A DNA stretch of 64,000 nucleotides from Candidatus Sericytochromatia bacterium (GCA_018780035.1 JADMKE010000001.1:1-64000), one strand, 5' to 3'. Shown: positions 16,188 to 25,291, counted from the stretch's first letter. A program made the numbers and translations. Notes: a model not told the origin generated them from the sequence alone.

Positions 16188-16766
16188 TTATCCCGCGCTC
16201 TGGCTGGTAACCGCTACGGTCATGATGCCCCAGCGCTGATCGTTCTTTTTGAGGGTGTAAATCGCTTCTTCGGTGACGGTGCCGAGGCTATTGGTCACTT
16301 TGCGACGCACTTTGGCGGTGCTTGAGGCTTCGGAAACACTGGTGACATCCACACTCAGGATTTCTTGGCGGGTGCCAAAATTGTTAAAACCTGCAGAGCG
16401 GGCGGCCTGCATTTCGGCATTGATGGGCGACGACGGGTGCAAAGAGGCGAAGAGGGCGTCGTAGTCATCGGTGTTGATCGCGTTGGCGTTGTCATGTATA
16501 ACCTGCTCGATCTGTTTTTTGACAGCGGAGCTATCGGGCAAAGAGGGAGCGGGACTGGCTGTGACTGAGCTGGTGTTGCTGCTGTTGCTACCGCTGGTGC
16601 TGCCAGAATTACTTCCACTGGTGGCGCCGCCCACAATGATATTGGGGGAGACGACAATATTTTTGCCTGCGTTATTTTCGCAACCTGCGAAAAGTAAGAG
16701 GGACGTAGCGAACAGACTGAGGAAAACAGGACTCTTTTTCATGGCTTGATTGATGCCTTTTTTCAT
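16188..16766 (-). CDS. Lipoprotein with NTF2-like domain
   Basis: A lipoprotein of up to 192 residues. The lipobox is LFAGC. The frame begins at 16766, but a second ATG at 16742 (MKKSPVFLSLFATSLLLFAGC) gives a more typical signal peptide; the sequence around both starts is duplicated (aagccATGaaaaa). After a Gly/Ser/Asn-rich linker comes a ~110-residue domain (VKKQIEQVIHDNANAINTDDYDALFASLHPSSP... LKKNDQRWGIM) with the start helix, cone and final strand of the SnoaL/NTF2-like fold. Ligand unknown. An extended -10 lies upstream at 16799-16807. Confidence 0.75.
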   Translation of the reverse strand: MKKGINQAMKKSPVFLSLFATSLLLFAGCENNAGKNIVVSPNIIVGGATSGSNSGSTSGSNSSNTSSVTASPAPSLPDSSAVKKQIEQVIHDNANAINTDDYDALFASLHPSSPINAEMQAARSAGFNNFGTRQEILSVDVTSVSEASSTAKVRRKVTNSLGTVTEEAIYTLKKNDQRWGIMTVAVTSQSAG

Positions 16767-16798
16767 GGCTTTTTACCGTTATGTAATCGAACTATTCC

Positions 16799-16807
16799 AC
16801 AATAGCA
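16799..16807 (-). promoter_or_regulatory. Extended -10 upstream of the NTF2-like lipoprotein
   Basis: On the minus strand, TGCTATTGT, 33 nt before the start at 16766. No strong -35. Confidence 0.4.
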
Positions 16808-16852
16808 CACTCCCAAACCATCCAACAGAGAGATGGCTCACACTGGAGCGAT

Positions 16853-17530
16853 TTATTTTTTAAACAAACCTTTGAGACCATCAAAAAGCCCTTTTTTGGC
16901 TGCTTTTTCAGGTTCGAACAGGCGTTTTGCGGTGTGATCTTTGGGGTCGAGTACCAGGGCTTGTTTGAGCGCCGATTGGGCCATGCCTTTCCAACCTTTG
17001 CTCATATAAGCCTGACCCAAAGCGCTGTGGTATTTTGCGACATTGGGGGAGGCTGCGATGGCCTGTTGGTAAGCGGTGATGGCTTCATCGAGCTGGTTTC
17101 TGGCAAAGAGGCGCTGGCCTTCTTTGTACTGATCTTCGGATTGCTTTTTTTTGTACTCTTCAGCCGAAGTTTTGGCCACATTGCTCTCTGCTTTGGGGGC
17201 CGCCGCAGCGGCGGCCGCAGTGGCTTGCGCTGCTGTGGCTTCTGCGGCCTTTTGGGTTGTGACCAAATGCTCAGCCAAGAGCCGACACGTATCTAAATAC
17301 TGGGCCCGTTTCATCTCGTTCGAAAGGACCTCATAGGCCCGGTTGATCATAGAAAAGCGCTCTTTGGCCTCTTCCTGTTCTGCTGAGTTGGCAGGATAGC
17401 GATCTGGGTGGAATTTTTTGGCCAGGTTTTTATATGCATTGCGCACATCATCTTTTTCAGTCTCTTGGGTAATGCCCAAAATTTCAAACAGATCAATCCG
17501 CCAGAGATCGTCATCATCTAAGGTTTCCAC
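16853..17530 (-). CDS. J-domain protein with TPR repeats
   Basis: A DnaJ-type co-chaperone candidate of 225 residues. The J domain (about residues 10-78) includes LFEILGITQETEKDDVRNAYKNLA and the diagnostic KFHPDRYP (HPD motif) that stimulates the DnaK ATPase. An Ala-rich, partly coiled linker follows. The C-terminal part has two or three TPR-like helix pairs (YKEGQRLFARNQLDEAITAYQQAIAASPN, KYHSALGQAYMSKGWKGMAQSALKQALVLDP) and a short tail KKGLFDGLKGLFKK. There is no G/F region or zinc finger, so it is not DnaJ itself. It begins with GTG, preceded by GGGAG. Confidence 0.88.
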   Translation of the reverse strand: METLDDDDLWRIDLFEILGITQETEKDDVRNAYKNLAKKFHPDRYPANSAEQEEAKERFSMINRAYEVLSNEMKRAQYLDTCRLLAEHLVTTQKAAEATAAQATAAAAAAAPKAESNVAKTSAEEYKKKQSEDQYKEGQRLFARNQLDEAITAYQQAIAASPNVAKYHSALGQAYMSKGWKGMAQSALKQALVLDPKDHTAKRLFEPEKAAKKGLFDGLKGLFKK

Positions 17531-17561
17531 CTGATTTGCTCCCTTCTGCTGTACTGTGGGA

Positions 17562-17570
17562 AGTATAACA
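17562..17570 (-). promoter_or_regulatory. Extended -10 promoter of the J-domain gene
   Basis: On the minus strand, TGTTATACT, in the 46-bp gap after the acyl-CoA dehydrogenase gene. It suggests that the J-domain gene has its own promoter as well as possible read-through. Confidence 0.5.
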
Positions 17571-17576
17571 CAGCCA

Positions 17577-18701
17577 TTAGTTCAAAGCCTTCCAGATCAC
17601 GCGCCAGTTAATCTCGCGGGTGCCTTCACCGACTTCTGAGACAAAGACGTCACGGGTCAGACGACCGACCGCATATTCGTTCATACAACCGTAGCCACCG
17701 AGCAGGTGGCGTGCCTCGCGGGCGACCTCTTCTGAGATCTGTGCTGACCAGTTTTTACAGATCGAAGCACTCATTGCAGCCTGGGGGTTTTCTCCAACTT
17801 CAGCGGCAGCCCGCATGATATACGTCCAAGACAGCTCCAGCTTCATTTTCATTTCTGCCAGCTTAAATTGGGTATTCTGGAAATCGGCCAGGGTTTTGCC
17901 AAATGCTTGGCGCTGATGCACATAAGCCAAAGCGCCGTCGAAACAGCCTTCAGCCACGCCATGACAAAAGGCGGCAAAGGTCACACGGCCCTCGTTGAGG
18001 TTTTTGGTGAGCAGATCCAAGCCCTGGTTGAGGGGGCCGAGCAAATGGTCGGCGGGAATCCGGCAATTTTCAAAAGAGATCAAGGCCGTATCCGAGGAGT
18101 ACCAGCAGTTTTTATCGATGGGCATTGCGCTCATGCCGGGGCTGTCTTTGGGCACAATAAAAATGCTGATACCGGGTTTTTGACTGCTGTCGGTGCGAGC
18201 AGAAACCAAGATATAATCAGCAATGCAGCCGTTGGTGATAAATGTCTTTGAACCATTGAGGACCCATTCATCGCCCTCTAAAACTGCGCGGGTTAACAAA
18301 TTGGTGGCATCTGAGCCCGCGTTGGGTTCGGTCAGGCCAAAGGCGCCAATCATCTCTCCCTCGACGGTCGGCAGCAGGTATTTCTGCTGCTGTTCGGGCG
18401 TACCATAGGAGAGCATTTTCGCGCCCAGACCGCAGGCCACCGAAGAGGAGATCGCAAAACCCGGCAAGACCTTGGCCAGTTCTTTGACCCAAATGCACAT
18501 GTCTAAGATTCCGCCGCCACCGCCGCCGATTGCTTCGGGGTAGCGAATGCCGGGAAAGCCCAGCGCGGCAAACTCTTTGTAGAGGTGCACTGGGAAGACT
18601 TTCTCGTGTTCATACTTTTCAGCGACGGGAGCCAGTTTGGCGGAGGCCCATTCCCGGACTGTCTTCTGGATCATTTGCTGTTCGTCGGTCAACTTCCACA
18701 T
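17577..18701 (-). CDS. Acyl-CoA dehydrogenase
   Basis: A 374-residue flavoenzyme that oxidises acyl-CoA to 2-enoyl-CoA. The domains are in the normal order: helical N-terminus (LTDEQQMIQKTVREWA), beta middle domain with the FAD/substrate motif LTEPNAGSDA and FITNG, and C-terminal helices with QAFGKTLADFQNTQFKLAEM. The segment VGEGTREINWRVI carries the catalytic Glu in EGT, as in the short/medium-chain and short/branched enzymes; a Gln usual in the next helix is Asn here. The usual partners EtfAB are not in the window. It starts 2 nt after the TolB-like gene, so they are likely co-transcribed. Confidence 0.93.
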   Translation of the reverse strand: MWKLTDEQQMIQKTVREWASAKLAPVAEKYEHEKVFPVHLYKEFAALGFPGIRYPEAIGGGGGGILDMCIWVKELAKVLPGFAISSSVACGLGAKMLSYGTPEQQQKYLLPTVEGEMIGAFGLTEPNAGSDATNLLTRAVLEGDEWVLNGSKTFITNGCIADYILVSARTDSSQKPGISIFIVPKDSPGMSAMPIDKNCWYSSDTALISFENCRIPADHLLGPLNQGLDLLTKNLNEGRVTFAAFCHGVAEGCFDGALAYVHQRQAFGKTLADFQNTQFKLAEMKMKLELSWTYIMRAAAEVGENPQAAMSASICKNWSAQISEEVAREARHLLGGYGCMNEYAVGRLTRDVFVSEVGEGTREINWRVIWKALN

Positions 18702-18703
18702 GG

Positions 18704-19606
18704 CTACCAGTCCCCTTCACTCGCATCGCTGGAAGATTGGCTGATGTTTTTTAAATCACTGCCATCGAAATTGATCTGAAAAATATGGTATTGCGAGCTG
18801 TCTGAACCGGGTTTGGCCCCTGAAAAAATCAGGCGCTTCATGTCGCGCGAAAAAACCGGGCCAAACTTGGGGGCTTCGTTTAGGGTGAGGCGACGCACTT
18901 TGCTGCCATCTGCCAGCATCACATAAATTTCATTGGAGCCCGAGCCCGCGTCACGGTCGGAAGCAAAGGCAATCATGCTGCCGTCAATGGACCACGTGCC
19001 GCCGTAATCCTGTTTCTCATTTTTGCTCAGGTTTTTAGCGCCTTTGCCGTCAATCCCAATGGTGTAGAGTTCGTTATTGTTGTCGCGGTCGGAGACATAG
19101 AGCAGGGTTTTGCCGTCGGGAGACCAGCGCGAAACCGCATCTCCAGCTGGGTGATTGGTGACATTGATTTGTTTGCTGCCGTCGGCGTTCATGATATACA
19201 CCTCTTCATTGCCATCGCGCTCGGAGGTAAAGGTCAGACGTGTGCCGTCGGGGGAAAAGTCGGGATAGAGATCGCGACTGGGATTGTCGGTCAGGCGGCG
19301 CTGATTTTTGCCGTTGCTATCCATGATATAAATTTCGGGATTGCCGTCACGGTCGGAGACAAAAGCAATTTTGCTGCGATCCTGCGACCAGCGGGGCATG
19401 CTATCGGATCCTTCATTTTGGCTCAGGTTGACCTTGCCGCTGCCATCAGCGTTCATGATAAAGACCTCTTCGTTGCCATCCACGACATGGGTCAGAATCA
19501 CTTTGCCCATATTGGGGGAGTCATCGCCAGGATACTTGGGCCCACAGGCGGTGATCGTGAATAAAAGCAGGGAACTTGTGAATAGAAGGGAGAGCGCGTG
19601 TTTCAA
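18704..19606 (-). CDS. TolB-like WD40/PD40 propeller lipoprotein
   Basis: A 300-residue lipoprotein with lipobox TITAC. It starts at a TTG (19604-19606), supported by AAGGAG 7 nt upstream; no ATG fits. The rest is a PD40-type beta propeller of about six blades, each with the pattern PRWSQDRSKIAFVSDRDGNPEIYIMDSNGKN, that is SPDG-KI-F-SDRDGN-EIY-MN-DG. Similar proteins occur in TolB and in many stand-alone surface lipoproteins. No Tol-Pal genes are nearby, so it is not assumed to be TolB. It is divergent from the gene at 19819. Confidence 0.88.
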   Translation of the reverse strand: MKHALSLLFTSSLLLFTITACGPKYPGDDSPNMGKVILTHVVDGNEEVFIMNADGSGKVNLSQNEGSDSMPRWSQDRSKIAFVSDRDGNPEIYIMDSNGKNQRRLTDNPSRDLYPDFSPDGTRLTFTSERDGNEEVYIMNADGSKQINVTNHPAGDAVSRWSPDGKTLLYVSDRDNNNELYTIGIDGKGAKNLSKNEKQDYGGTWSIDGSMIAFASDRDAGSGSNEIYVMLADGSKVRRLTLNEAPKFGPVFSRDMKRLIFSGAKPGSDSSQYHIFQINFDGSDLKNISQSSSDASEGDW

Positions 19607-19641
19607 GGGATAGCTCCTTTAAGTTTAAGCAGACTGGAGGT

Positions 19642-19669
19642 ATTATATCAGGTTCGCTTTTGCGCTCAA
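19642..19669 (-). promoter_or_regulatory. Promoter of the TolB-like gene
   Basis: On the minus strand, TTGAGC (19664-19669), a 16-bp spacer, then TATAAT (19642-19647), 36 nt before the TTG start. The -35 lies in the first unit of a 10-bp tandem repeat. Confidence 0.5.
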
Positions 19670-19690
19670 GTGGGCTCAAGTGGGCTTAAG
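19661..19690. repeat. Three tandem copies of a 10-bp unit between divergent genes
   Basis: TGCGCTCAAG, TGGGCTCAAG and TGGGCTTAAG follow each other without a gap in the divergent control region. The unit count affects the spacing between the two promoters, so it could be a regulator site or a slippage site. Confidence 0.5.
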
Positions 19691-19704
19691 CCTGTTTTGC
19701 GTGG

Positions 19705-19733
19705 TTCATCTTCTCGCTTGGCAAGGCTATAAT
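19705..19733 (+). promoter_or_regulatory. Promoter of the transporter-HEAT-cNMP gene
   Basis: TTCATC (19705-19710), a 17-bp spacer and TATAAT (19728-19733). An in-frame ATG at 19732 overlaps this -10, so it cannot be the true start; the ATG at 19819 is used. Confidence 0.5.
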
Positions 19734-19818
19734 GACATATGGTTTTCAACGTGGTTCATCTCAATTCAGCTTTTATTCACTTTGGGGCTCTCGCTCATTG
19801 TCTGCAAACGGTGGTGTT

Positions 19819-22800
19819 ATGAGAGCGCTCATTCGGCCCGGCCTGCGTCAGATCAACGCCTTTATGGGGGTGCGTGGGGGCGAATGGTCTGTATTGATGC
19901 TGCTTTTGGTGCATCTTTTTCTCACGCTCTCAACCCAGTCGATGCTGCGCAGTCTCAATACAGGCTTGTTTTTGGGGGCCTTTGATGCCTCTGTCTATCC
20001 CTGGTATTTTTTGGCGGAATCAATTCTGACCCTGGCCCTTTCGATGATCTATTCGACCTGGGTGGTCGGTAAAATTGACCGCAAAGTTGAAACCATTGGC
20101 TTTATTCTGCTCTTTATCTTTATTCTGATCTCTGGGCGTTTATTGCTTTTTCAGGCCGATGCCCGCTGGGTTAAATTTGCCTTGCCGATGTTCTGCGACT
20201 CGATGATTGGCATTTTGCTGATTCAGACCTGGAGTATCTACGGGGATTGTCTCGATAGCCGCAAAGCCAAGCGCCTCTATCCTTTGATTGGTTTTGGTGG
20301 CACCTGTGGCGCCATTTCAGGGGGGTGGATGGCCTCTTCACTGGTCAATTCTCTGGGCACTGAGAACCTGCTCTTTGTGGGCGTGGCTGTTTTGTCGTTG
20401 TTGATGTTGATTGGCATGGTGATTCAGAACCGTTATATGAACCCGATGATGGCCGCCTCTGGACGGATGCAGGATGAAGACCTTGAGGACGGCTGGGGCC
20501 AAAAAGTGCGCGAATTTTTCAATGAAATTTTTGGCAATAAACTCCTGCTTTTGATGATTCTGGTCTTGGTTGGCGTGCGTGTTTCTTCCACGATTGCGGA
20601 TTTTCATCTGCAGGTGCAGCTCAAAAACAGCTTTCAGCAAAACGAAATCACCGCGTATATTGGCTCTTATTTGGCGATCACCAATTTGTGTATGCTTGTG
20701 ATTCAGGCTCTGGTCGAAAACCGCCTGATCAATGCCTTTGGCGTGGTCTTTGGCATGGCCACGACCCCGATTGCGCTTTCTCTGGGTATGGGCAATTTTC
20801 TGCTTTCACCTTCTCTGTTTAGCATTACAGTGACCAAATTTTTGGAGCAGATCACCCGCAACTCGATTTTTAAGACCTCGGTCGAATTGGTCTATTTGCC
20901 TTTTGATTCGGCCCGCCGCCGCAAATTGCGCCTGCGTGTGAATGCCTTGCTGGGCCTGGCCACCGTGCCCTGTGTGAGCCTGGCTATTGTGGTCATGAAT
21001 GGCGAGCAATTGCCGCTGACCATTCTGGCCCTGACTTTTGCCCTGGCTGGGATTGTGATCAGCCTCGAACTCAAAAAACCCTATACCCAGAGTTTGCACC
21101 AATCGCTGATGCGCCGCCGCCTTTTGGTGGATGAAGAAGATGACGATACCCCTGTGCAACTCTCAAGTGCGCGGATCGAAGAGAGCCTGGCCCAGGATGA
21201 TACCGAAATGGTGCTCTTTGCCTTGGAATTGCTCAAGAGCCACGAACTCAACTTGCCCAAGGACCATATTCTGCCCTTATTGGAGCATGAAAACCCCTTT
21301 GTGCGCGAAGGGGCCCTGCACATTCTGCGCCGCCTCAACAATCCCGATTACGCAGATACGGTCCTGCATATTCTCAAACGCGAGCGCGTGGGTCGGGTGC
21401 GTAAGGCCTGTTTTCAGGCTTTGCAACAGCTCGGCGATGAAAACCACAATGTGATCGCCATTGATCATCTGCGCGACAGCGATCTCGAAGTGCAAGCCGA
21501 AGCCACCGTCTTTTTGTTTACCCGAGGTGGTATCGAAGGCGTTTTGGCTGGGGCCGAACATTTAAAGCTCTTGCTTAAGTCCGAAGACCCCGCTGAACTC
21601 AATGCTGTGGCCCAGATTATGGGTGCGATTGGCATTCGCTATTTCCGCAAAGACTTTCTGGCCCTGCTGGAGTCACCCTGGCCCGAGGTGCGCAAGACCT
21701 GTTTGGTGGCAGCGGGTATCAGCCCCGAGCCCACACTCATGCCTGTGCTCTTTCGCTGCTTACAAGATCGCCAGACTTCCCGCGAGGCCCTGAGCAGTCT
21801 TTACCGCTACCCCCCGGCGCTGATCCTGCCCCAGGTGGTCAAAGAATTTCGCAAAAATACCAGCAGCCACGAGTACCGCTCTGAGCTGATTCGTCTGATG
21901 GGCAGCTTTGCCACACCCGAGACAGCCGCCAGTCTGTTGGAATTGATGCAGGAACCCCATGTGCGCCTCAAATACCAAGCCCTGACGGCCTGTGCCAATT
22001 TGCGCCGCAAACTGACGCTGGATCTGTCTGAATACAATCACATTATCTATTATCAGATTCAGCGCGAGTTCCGCTATGGCTATTCTTATTATTTTTTAAG
22101 TTCGCTGGTGCGCGACAATCCCATCAACAAAGAGCGGGCCCTGCTCTTGCAGGATGAACTCAATCAGCGGATTGGCTTTGTGCAGAATATGCTGTTTAAG
22201 CTCTTTGCCCTGCTCTACAATCCCAATGATGTCTACAAGGCCTATCTCAATTTTAAGAGCCAGGCCTCTCACTACCGGGCCCTGAGTTTAGAGGTGCTCA
22301 ACTACACCCTGAGCCGGGATTTGGTGGATGTGGCCCTGACCCTGCTCGACGATCTGCCGATGGAAAAACGCCTGTCTGTGGCGCGCGACAAAGCCTTTAT
22401 CGACGACTATATTGGCGAATCGTGGTGGAGCAGTACCTTTATTCAAGAAGATATCTGGCTCAACCGGATCGCCTCTTGGGTGCGTGAATTGGATCCCAGC
22501 AACGAGGAGGAAAAATCTGTGTTTCATCTTTTGGACAAGGTCTTTTTGTTAAAAAAGACCCCGCTGTTTAAGGGCTTTCAGGCCGCTGAATTGACCCCTG
22601 TGGCCCAGGCGGCTGAAGAAGTCCTCTTGCCTCCGCAAACCCGTGTGTTTAAACAGGGGGCACCGGGGGATGCCTTCTTTGTGATCAGCAAAGGCGAGGT
22701 CGTGATCGAACGCAATGGCCGTGAAGTGGTGCGCCTGGGTGAAGGCGAGTGCTTTGGCGAGGTCGAAATCCTCAGTGCTTCCCCCCGTTTGGCCACCATT

Positions 22801-22983
22801 CGCACCCTCAGCAATTGTGAATTGCTGCGCATCACCCGCGAGGACTTTATCGACGTGGTAGAGACCTACCCGCTCTTTGCACGCGGTCTGCTGGAGATTC
22901 TTTCCAAGCGTTTGGGCGACAATTTAACCCAGGTCGAGAAATATTTGCCTGAGAGTTCTGCTGAAACGGCCAAGAGCCCCTGA
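19819..22983 (+). CDS. Npt-like membrane transporter fused to HEAT repeats and a cNMP-binding domain
   Basis: A 1,054-residue three-part protein. The N-terminal ~400 residues contain about 12 membrane helices (VLMLLLVHLFLTLS, YFLAESILTLALSMIYSTW, IGFILLFIFILISGRLLLF, IGFGGTCGAISGGW) and resemble the ATP/ADP-antiporter-like (Npt1/Npt2) branch of the MFS. Residues ~440-880 are HEAT-like helical repeats (LEHENPFVREGALHILRRL, VRKTCLVAAGI). The last ~110 residues are a cyclic-nucleotide-binding domain: FKQGAPGDAFFVISKGEVVIERNG and the phosphate cassette FGEVEILSASPRLATIRT with its Arg. The role is unknown; a transporter or sensor gated by cAMP/cGMP is an inference. The start follows GGTGGTG. Confidence 0.88.
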   Translation: MRALIRPGLRQINAFMGVRGGEWSVLMLLLVHLFLTLSTQSMLRSLNTGLFLGAFDASVYPWYFLAESILTLALSMIYSTWVVGKIDRKVETIGFILLFIFILISGRLLLFQADARWVKFALPMFCDSMIGILLIQTWSIYGDCLDSRKAKRLYPLIGFGGTCGAISGGWMASSLVNSLGTENLLFVGVAVLSLLMLIGMVIQNRYMNPMMAASGRMQDEDLEDGWGQKVREFFNEIFGNKLLLLMILVLVGVRVSSTIADFHLQVQLKNSFQQNEITAYIGSYLAITNLCMLVIQALVENRLINAFGVVFGMATTPIALSLGMGNFLLSPSLFSITVTKFLEQITRNSIFKTSVELVYLPFDSARRRKLRLRVNALLGLATVPCVSLAIVVMNGEQLPLTILALTFALAGIVISLELKKPYTQSLHQSLMRRRLLVDEEDDDTPVQLSSARIEESLAQDDTEMVLFALELLKSHELNLPKDHILPLLEHENPFVREGALHILRRLNNPDYADTVLHILKRERVGRVRKACFQALQQLGDENHNVIAIDHLRDSDLEVQAEATVFLFTRGGIEGVLAGAEHLKLLLKSEDPAELNAVAQIMGAIGIRYFRKDFLALLESPWPEVRKTCLVAAGISPEPTLMPVLFRCLQDRQTSREALSSLYRYPPALILPQVVKEFRKNTSSHEYRSELIRLMGSFATPETAASLLELMQEPHVRLKYQALTACANLRRKLTLDLSEYNHIIYYQIQREFRYGYSYYFLSSLVRDNPINKERALLLQDELNQRIGFVQNMLFKLFALLYNPNDVYKAYLNFKSQASHYRALSLEVLNYTLSRDLVDVALTLLDDLPMEKRLSVARDKAFIDDYIGESWWSSTFIQEDIWLNRIASWVRELDPSNEEEKSVFHLLDKVFLLKKTPLFKGFQAAELTPVAQAAEEVLLPPQTRVFKQGAPGDAFFVISKGEVVIERNGREVVRLGEGECFGEVEILSASPRLATIRTLSNCELLRITREDFIDVVETYPLFARGLLEILSKRLGDNLTQVEKYLPESSAETAKSP

Positions 22984-23006
22984 GGAACGTTATCCCCAAG
23001 GGCTCT
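22973..23006. terminator. Hairpin between convergent genes
   Basis: AGAGCCC (22973-22979) pairs with GGGCTCT (23000-23006) across the stop codon of the transporter gene. A second small hairpin, GTTCTG/CAGAAC, at 23018-23035 overlaps the porin stop. No long T run, so the efficiency is uncertain. Confidence 0.45.
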
Positions 23007-23034
23007 GAAGCCAATCTGTTCTGCGTTTTCAGAA

Positions 23035-25182
23035 CTAGAAGTTATAACTCGTCACAATCGACAAATCGTGTGCCAGGGGCTGACGCAGACTCCAGATCGC
23101 GTCGGCCAACATGATGCTGTACTGGGCCGACAGATCCAAACTGGTATTGGCCACCCGTTTCCAGGGCACAGCAAAGGTCACACCCGCTTCTTTAAAGAGC
23201 TGGTTGGGGATGGTTGAACCCTCGGGCAAAACCCCAAAGCGATTGCCCAGCGACTGCCGTGCTGCGGCCACAAAGCGAATATGTTGTTGCGAATCTTTGC
23301 TCGGGCGCCAGAGGGGGAAGCCCACTGCCAAACCGACAGAACCGGCTGCGGCATCTCCGATATTAAACAGGCCGCGTGTGGCCAAATTGGCCCCCAATTG
23401 CACGTCGATATCTGAATCCTGAATATTGTTAAAAAACAGGCCCAGGCTGTGGCGGTCAAAGCCAATAAAAGATTTATTGGCCTGCAAAGTCAGACCAAAA
23501 TTCTTGTTCCAGCCCAAATCCAGGGTGCCCGAAATCTCTTTGCGTGTGGGAGAGACAAAGTCGGTCAGGCTGTCGTTGAAATAGTGCATGGCCGCCAATT
23601 GCAGACGCACCGGGAAGCTCTCCTGGAAAAAGCGGGTCTCCAAGCCAACCACCCCATAGCCATCGCCGTATTGTGAAGGCAGAGCGAGGTGATTGCCGAC
23701 CAGTTTTTTGCCATCGGGTTTGGCCAAAAAGTCCAGACCTTGGAGCTGAGCCCCGACCCAGAGAGCAGAGGTATTAAAATTGCCGTCGGAGCCTTTGACA
23801 GGTGCTCCCGAAGAGAGATTGCCGCCAACTTCTGCGGCCAGGGCACGGTTGGTTTGGGTTGAGCCGCCATTGAGGCCCACCATAAAACTGCCCCAACCCC
23901 AGTCGGTGTCGTAAGAGAGCGAGGGAGCGGAGGCCTGGTTGTGATTCATGCTGTCGGGGTCGACCATGCTGACATCGATCCCGCCCTGCCAATAGCGGTA
24001 GATGCTGTTGAGGTAATTGCTGGCGCCGTTATTTGAAAGCGCCACTTCGGAGCCGCCCCAGCCGACCAAACCAAAGCCACGGCCATTCCAATTGCCTTGA
24101 TTAAACAGACTTTGAAAGCGCGTGCCTGTATTCAGGGCTTCTTTAAAATTGGTCAGACCAAAGCGAAAACGGTGTTTGCTCTCGGGAATCAGCACCTCGG
24201 TCATGGCTGAGCGGAAGACAAAAGGGCTGCCGTCATAGAGGCCTTCATTCACGTCGTGGCCGCCATTGCTGATCAGCAGTGGATTGGTGGTCAGGGCTGA
24301 GCTGGCAATCGCCAGGTCAAAGACATCCATCACGATCTGCGAGCGCACCCAAGAGCTCCATTTTGCATCGACCTGAAAGTGGGTGCGAAAGCGAAAGGGG
24401 GCCAAATCGTCGGGGGTAATATTGGCTTCAGACGGGCTGTGATAGAGATTGGGCACCCCAAATTCATCGCGGCCAAATTGGTTGATATTGTTATTAAAGG
24501 TTTTGGTGTTTTCAGTCGCGGGATCACGCTTGGTCACGGTACCATCAAGGCCCACACTGTTTTGCGGGCTGGTGTTTTTGCCTGCAAAGAGCGGAGACTG
24601 GGGATCGGTACCATCGGTGGTGGCCAGTACTTCGCGGTAGCGCACGTCCAAACTGCCATTGACCTGAACCTTTTCAAGCAGATCAACGCGGGCCTGCAAT
24701 TTGGCCAATTTGATCTCTTTAAGTTCTTTGTCCAATTCTGTTTGCAGCGCCACGAGCTTGGCGAGGTCGTCTTTTAATGCCAGATTAGAGGTGTCCACTT
24801 CGGGCACGTCGACACTCTTGAGCGGTTCTTCGAGACATTGCATCAACTTGTAGAGGGCCGCTGCCATTTCATAGCGGGTCATGTTCTGGGGACCCCGGAA
24901 GGTGTTGTTGGGATAACCCACCATAATGCCGCAGTATTTCTTGATCAGGTTTTCGATTGATTCAGAAGCCCAGTGTTCGCGGGCATGGTCGCCGCCATTT
25001 TCTTTGAGCAATTCTTCGTATTTATGCTCTTTGTCAGCTTCGTGTTTGGCTTTGAGCCGGGTATCTACAGGTGGTGTGCCGGGAGTCGGGGGGGCTGGTT
25101 CGTTATTGCTTTGGGCCAGAGCAGGTGCCATCAGGCCCAAACTCAGGGTCGAAGCCAGAAGGAGAAAGAGAGGTGATTTCAT
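23035..25182 (-). CDS. SLH-domain porin (outer-membrane beta barrel)
   Basis: A 715-residue outer-membrane protein. It has a signal peptide (MKSPLFLLLASTLSLGLMAPALA), one SLH domain at about residues 70-120 (ESIENLIKKYCGIMVGYPNNTFRGPQNMTRYEMAAALYKL), which should bind peptidoglycan or its secondary polymer, and a coiled-coil segment (ALKDDLAKLVALQTELDKELKEIKLAKLQARVDLLEKV). A long beta-rich barrel follows with alternating aromatic strands, ending in SIVTSYNF, with the terminal Phe typical of BAM substrates. This architecture is usual for cyanobacterial and related (Melainabacteria-type) porins, which supports the lineage guess. Solute specificity unknown. Confidence 0.88.
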   Translation of the reverse strand: MKSPLFLLLASTLSLGLMAPALAQSNNEPAPPTPGTPPVDTRLKAKHEADKEHKYEELLKENGGDHAREHWASESIENLIKKYCGIMVGYPNNTFRGPQNMTRYEMAAALYKLMQCLEEPLKSVDVPEVDTSNLALKDDLAKLVALQTELDKELKEIKLAKLQARVDLLEKVQVNGSLDVRYREVLATTDGTDPQSPLFAGKNTSPQNSVGLDGTVTKRDPATENTKTFNNNINQFGRDEFGVPNLYHSPSEANITPDDLAPFRFRTHFQVDAKWSSWVRSQIVMDVFDLAIASSALTTNPLLISNGGHDVNEGLYDGSPFVFRSAMTEVLIPESKHRFRFGLTNFKEALNTGTRFQSLFNQGNWNGRGFGLVGWGGSEVALSNNGASNYLNSIYRYWQGGIDVSMVDPDSMNHNQASAPSLSYDTDWGWGSFMVGLNGGSTQTNRALAAEVGGNLSSGAPVKGSDGNFNTSALWVGAQLQGLDFLAKPDGKKLVGNHLALPSQYGDGYGVVGLETRFFQESFPVRLQLAAMHYFNDSLTDFVSPTRKEISGTLDLGWNKNFGLTLQANKSFIGFDRHSLGLFFNNIQDSDIDVQLGANLATRGLFNIGDAAAGSVGLAVGFPLWRPSKDSQQHIRFVAAARQSLGNRFGVLPEGSTIPNQLFKEAGVTFAVPWKRVANTSLDLSAQYSIMLADAIWSLRQPLAHDLSIVTSYNF

Positions 25183-25253
25183 GGGGTGTCCTTTTTTTCG
25201 TCAATGAATGTTCTTGTGTATCACAAATAGGAGAGATCAAACGCCAAGAGACC

Positions 25254-25281
25254 GGGAGAGTTGGACAATTCCAACTCTCCC
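25254..25281 (-). terminator. Perfect 12-bp hairpin after the giant lipoprotein gene
   Basis: GGGAGAGTTGGA (25254-25265), loop CAAT, TCCAACTCTCCC (25270-25281), 11 nt after the stop of the giant gene. The T run on the minus strand is poor. The rest of the 109-bp gap holds only TTGTG-tat-CACAA at 25214-25226. Confidence 0.6.
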
Positions 25282-25291
25282 AGCAAGCCTG

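Noticed and set aside
16901..16920. tRNA-like GGTTCGA motif
   Set aside because: Lies within the J-domain gene, with no cloverleaf around it; no tRNA was found in the window.
19732..19818. N-terminal extension of the transporter from ATG 19732
   Set aside because: The ATG is inside the TATAAT box; ATG 19819 gives the first conserved residues and has an upstream purine-rich site.
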